DNA of 64,000 nt from Clarireedia homoeocarpa. Taxonomy: Eukaryota; Ascomycota; Leotiomycetes; Helotiales; Rutstroemiaceae. The translations under genes and the position numbers were made by a program. Below the pieces are notes generated by a model that did not search any database, was not told where the DNA came from, and was given only the letters and a program-made list of their open reading frames with translations. The DNA lies in the NCBI GenBank assembly GCA_001465935.1, contig LNKV01000003.1:316363-380362 (forward strand), given 5' to 3'. This document shows positions 60,775 through 64,000 of this stretch, piece by piece; position 1 is the stretch's first letter; the number at the start of each line of letters is the position of its first letter.

Positions 60775-61701
60775 TTGATGGCAGAGGGCGAGTGACATTC
60801 CTATATACGAATTACGACAAGACGCGAGCGGCATTGCGTATACCCTGATATAGCCAGCTCATTACTTTCACTATTATTACCCTTCCTATTCATCACGTAT
60901 TACTATCTTTGTTCTTTCCGTCCCGACGCCGTCTTTCCTTTTCACTTGGATATTACCTTTACTTTTCTTTTTGTATACTACATTTCGTGTTTATCCCAAT
61001 TCACATCTCTATCAATCTATCTAAAGCCACACAACAACCAACAACCAACAACCAGCAACGCTCGCACGCAAATCTTTCTAATCGTTCAGTTTACTCCTAT
61101 TGATATTGCTATCGCTATCGCTATTTTCATTAATCATACAACTACGAGTCGCTCTCACGGTACAATATAATACGAAAGAAGGACTATGCAGGCACTTCTG
61201 TCCGATAGATGGATATGATATATTATAGGCTTATGTATATAGGGATTCTGATAATTGAGAGTCAGGCTACACAGACCGGAATGTTACGATTGGGGCATTT
61301 TTGGTGGTGGAGTTCAGTTGGCTACTGGTTAGACTTGAAAAAATCCCTTCCCGGCTAGAATTCTAACTCATGGTTCTTCTTTATATTGATCAGTTCGCTG
61401 TCTGCATGTGGTGCTTTGACTTGAAATGCCTTGTGAGATGAGGAAGGAGGGGTTTGGTGGGGGAGGAAGATCTTATATTTTTATATTAATCCCCCCTCCC
61501 TTCTTGGACTCAAACTTCTATTGTGAAAGACATAAACGTTCTTCCATATTTTGTTATTTCTTATTCACTGAAAAGTCTCTCGCTGATAGGCTCAGGTTCA
61601 CTCCTGCTTTCGATCCATCCATCCCGCAAATCTTCAACCTTGAACTTTTACCTCTTTCCAACAACATCTATCAACCATAGATAGCTACAACAGACAATAG
61701 A
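60775..61701. other. Intergenic, nothing recognised
   Basis: A 3' region followed by a C/T-rich promoter with AACAACCAACAACC-type words around 61030. No gene was seen. Confidence 0.45.
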
Positions 61702-63087
61702 ATGGCGGTTCTGAATTCTCTACCTGGCATCACAGTCTCTATTTGTGTGAAAGATAAGGCTTTGCTGGAATACGACTGCGATGACTTTATCACCACCAAT
61801 GCCCCAAAGGATCCTGCAGTCGCAGAGTATCAGTCTCAAAGAACAGTTGCAAAATATATCGAATCAATCGCCGACGCACAATACGAGATCAGGTGTACTA
61901 TGAGAAATCCCTACACATTCGAGGGCAATACTACCTCACTTGGCTTTCGTGCATTGGTTGACGGCTCCCTTCTTTATCCCTGCGTTTTGATCCCTAAGCA
62001 AGAATGCTTGGACGATAAGTTTGTGAATGTGACCTTCAAAGGAAACGAATACCAAGATTCCATGGGAAACCAATTTCTGCAAAGGCTGAAATTCATCAAA
62101 GTTCAAACAAGTAGGTTCATGTGTGCACATGCCCCCGAAGAAGCTAAATGCTAAGGTTGTGTAAGCCGCAAATGGTACGACATTCGCCAGCGACATGTTG
62201 GAAGACCGAGAAGGAGAATCTCTTGGTATGATTGAGATTCATGTTCATGGTTTGACGGACGATCACAAGTCAAAGTTCTCTTCAGGCAAAGCTGCGCCTT
62301 CACTTGCGACATATGAGATCGATGAGAACAAGTTAAAAGGCCAGGCAAAGTCACACGGTACCCCGTAAGTCTTTGAAACCCCCTTTCAAAATTCCGATCT
62401 TTTTTCTGAACATTGATCTGACCACAACCAGTTACGGAAAGGCAATAAAATCACGGGGAAAATGGGAAATTTTTACCTCAAGTTACAGTGATGGTGAGGA
62501 GTATCCTATTGCCATTTTCAAGTTCAGATATGGATCAAAAAGTAGTTTCATCTTGTTCACTTCAACCAAGACTCATTGCTAACTAGTCCGTAGAGGATCT
62601 CCAGGCTCTCGGCGTGATTGCGAGAGATCCAGAGCCGCAAGAGCTAGCCGTTGCAGATGTACAAACTACGCCACCATCTTCTTCTTCCGCCACTCAACAA
62701 ACTCCATCCTCGGAACCTGTACCAGCAGCTCTGCAAGCCACGCCGCCATTTACTTCTCTCATCGATAGAGGCTTAGGTGTCGACCGTTCTCATACATTTC
62801 AACTGTTCGAACAGTTCTTGCAGCTCATCCAAGCCCCTGCCAATACGGGTGTGCCTGCGCCAGCCGGTTTAAAAATGGAAGGCTCGAGTATCGGTCATAC
62901 TATCAAGCATGAACAGAATGATACCGCAGCTGCATTGACTGCTTCACCTGCAACACCCATCAAGCGCGAGCACAAGGAAGGGGAGGTTCAGACACCTTGT
63001 AAGAGACCACGCAAGGATCATGGCAAAGTCACCGTTACGATCGACCTCTCCGCAGACGACTCAGATCATGCGATTGAAGTTGACTGA
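61702..63087 (+). CDS. DUF7918-like fungal protein
   Basis: Four exons (61702-62110, 62166-62364, 62432-62541, 62594-63087) give 403 residues. The first 230 residues look like a compact beta-rich fold: MAVLNSLPGITVSICV, AKYIESIADAQYEIRCTM, LGFRALVDGSLLYPCVL, and IEIHVHGL, continuing to IFTSSYSDGEEYPIAIFKFR. This layout matches the fungal DUF7918 family, whose function is unknown. The rest is low-complexity Thr/Ser/Pro, two HTIKHEQ/PIKREHK-type basic patches, CKRPRKDH (possible nuclear signal), and a terminal KVTVTIDLSADDSDHAIEVD acidic tail that resembles a SUMO-interacting motif. All four junctions keep frame. The family call is from memory of the pattern and moderate. Confidence 0.72.
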
Positions 63088-63903
63088 GACTTCCGTCATA
63101 CGATTACAAAAGGGAGGGGTGCTTGAGATGCTACAGTTCTCCGGCTATTGAAGCTAGTTCTACTGCGATTTACTTTCACTGCTATTATTGTTCTGCTTTT
63201 TCGGATATATAAACTTCTAACATGAGAATACATATGAGAATACATAGCACTGGTAATCTCAGATTACATACTAATACTATTGACAAGTCTTCTTAGACAT
63301 TCATTGTCAACTATGAGACGGACTTGTACGTATCTACTCTCACACAAAGGTTCACTAACATGATGATACTACAACGAAAACATTTTTCATTAATATCTGA
63401 GTTATCCCATACCAAAACTTGATGATTGCCCCGATGCATTTGAGACAATGATGCTGCAGTAGTAAAGATAGTTGCCCAAAACCACCACTATATGAACATG
63501 AACATCCACATGAACATGGAAAACGTACCTACTTTATTCGACAAGACAAATAGATACGTCTAGATTTACCAGAACAACCTCTGCATTCACTACAATCACC
63601 ATCAAGGTTCTTATTCTCGTTCTGCCTAACATGTATGGCAGCTGTCTACTTCTACCTCATGTTGCATCAACTCTCCCAAGGGCTCTAACACTTGTTAAGA
63701 ACACCCCTCCTCTCTTAATATCAGTATCTATACCTAAAACGCCAGACATAACACTCCTTCAGCCTAATTTCTCGTTAAAATATCGCCTTCGCCGCCCTAT
63801 CTATACTCAAGCTCAAAACTGGTCTCTGAATTGCATCGTTTCTGGCGTCGACTTTCGAACTAGCAAATTCTTTGCTACGCCGACTTTGTATATCCCGACC
63901 CAA
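63088..63903. other. Intergenic, nothing recognised
   Basis: No gene or repeat of note. TATATAAA near 63205 and AACATGAA words near 63490 are the only patterns seen. Confidence 0.45.
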
Positions 63904-63983
63904 CTACAAACCCTTCCTCTTCTCGATATTATTTTTCTGTTCCAAAACCCGTTCATTCACCTTCGCCCAAGCCAAGCCACCCG
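63904..63983 (-). CDS. Possible last exon of a gene entering from the right (partial)
   Basis: The minus strand is open over about 25 codons ending at a TAG at 63904 and reads LAWAKVNERVLEQKNNIEKR, a plausible charged helical C-terminus. It is preceded by CTGATGCAG, an intron-end-like sequence near 63984-63992. Only these bases are in the window, so the identity is unknown and the call is tentative. Confidence 0.3.
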
Positions 63984-64000
63984 AACTGCATCAGCGAGGA

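Overview
The window is nuclear DNA of a filamentous ascomycete (Pezizomycotina). The gene set suggests Leotiomycetes, but that placement is inference. The evidence is many short introns (about 45-65 nt) with GTANGT-type donors, CTAAC/CTAAT branch points and YAG acceptors, no operon structure, and recognisable fungal orthologues. Most genes were assembled by hand from spliced exons; frames were checked across every junction and transcript lengths are multiples of three.

Region 1 (1-24.2 kb) is gene-dense. In order: a RING-finger protein cut by the left edge (-), a 2OG-Fe(II) oxygenase-like protein (-), the small twin-Cx9C gene COX23 (+, four short exons), the NatB subunit MDM20/NAA25 (+, nine exons), ILM1 (-), the geranylgeranyltransferase I beta subunit CDC43 (+), a secreted M20 peptidase (+), a membrane-anchored histidine acid phosphatase/phytase (-), a zinc alcohol dehydrogenase (+) and a SWIM-type zinc-finger protein (-). 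Region 2 (24.2-31.7 kb) is sparser and more accessory: a second zinc alcohol dehydrogenase (-, nine exons), an FMN-dependent lactate 2-monooxygenase-like enzyme (+) and a BTB/POZ protein (-).

Region 3 (31.7-44.6 kb) has no convincing complete gene over about 13 kb. Its 32.8-37.8 kb part carries about 20 dispersed, degenerate copies of a short motif (TGTTGCATATCTCAT-like) in two tail subfamilies. The 38-44.6 kb part is packed with simple repeats. Region 4 (44.6-64 kb) holds the C2H2 regulator SFP1 (-), 4 kb of non-coding DNA upstream of it, the respiratory supercomplex factor RCF2 (+), a 283-bp MITE-like insertion with matching 5-bp target duplications, NPR2 of GATOR1/SEACIT (-, with a GC-AG intron), an Rrg1-like methyltransferase (+), a Gln/Ser/Pro-rich protein of unknown function (+), a DUF7918-type protein (+), and a possible last exon of a gene entering from the right.

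The genes are not a pathway cluster. Functional echoes exist: COX23, RCF2 and ILM1 relate to mitochondria, and SFP1 and NPR2 both act around TORC1. No secondary-metabolite core enzyme, rRNA, tRNA or CRISPR array was seen. The strongest candidates for something undescribed are the dispersed motif array in the gene desert and the MITE.
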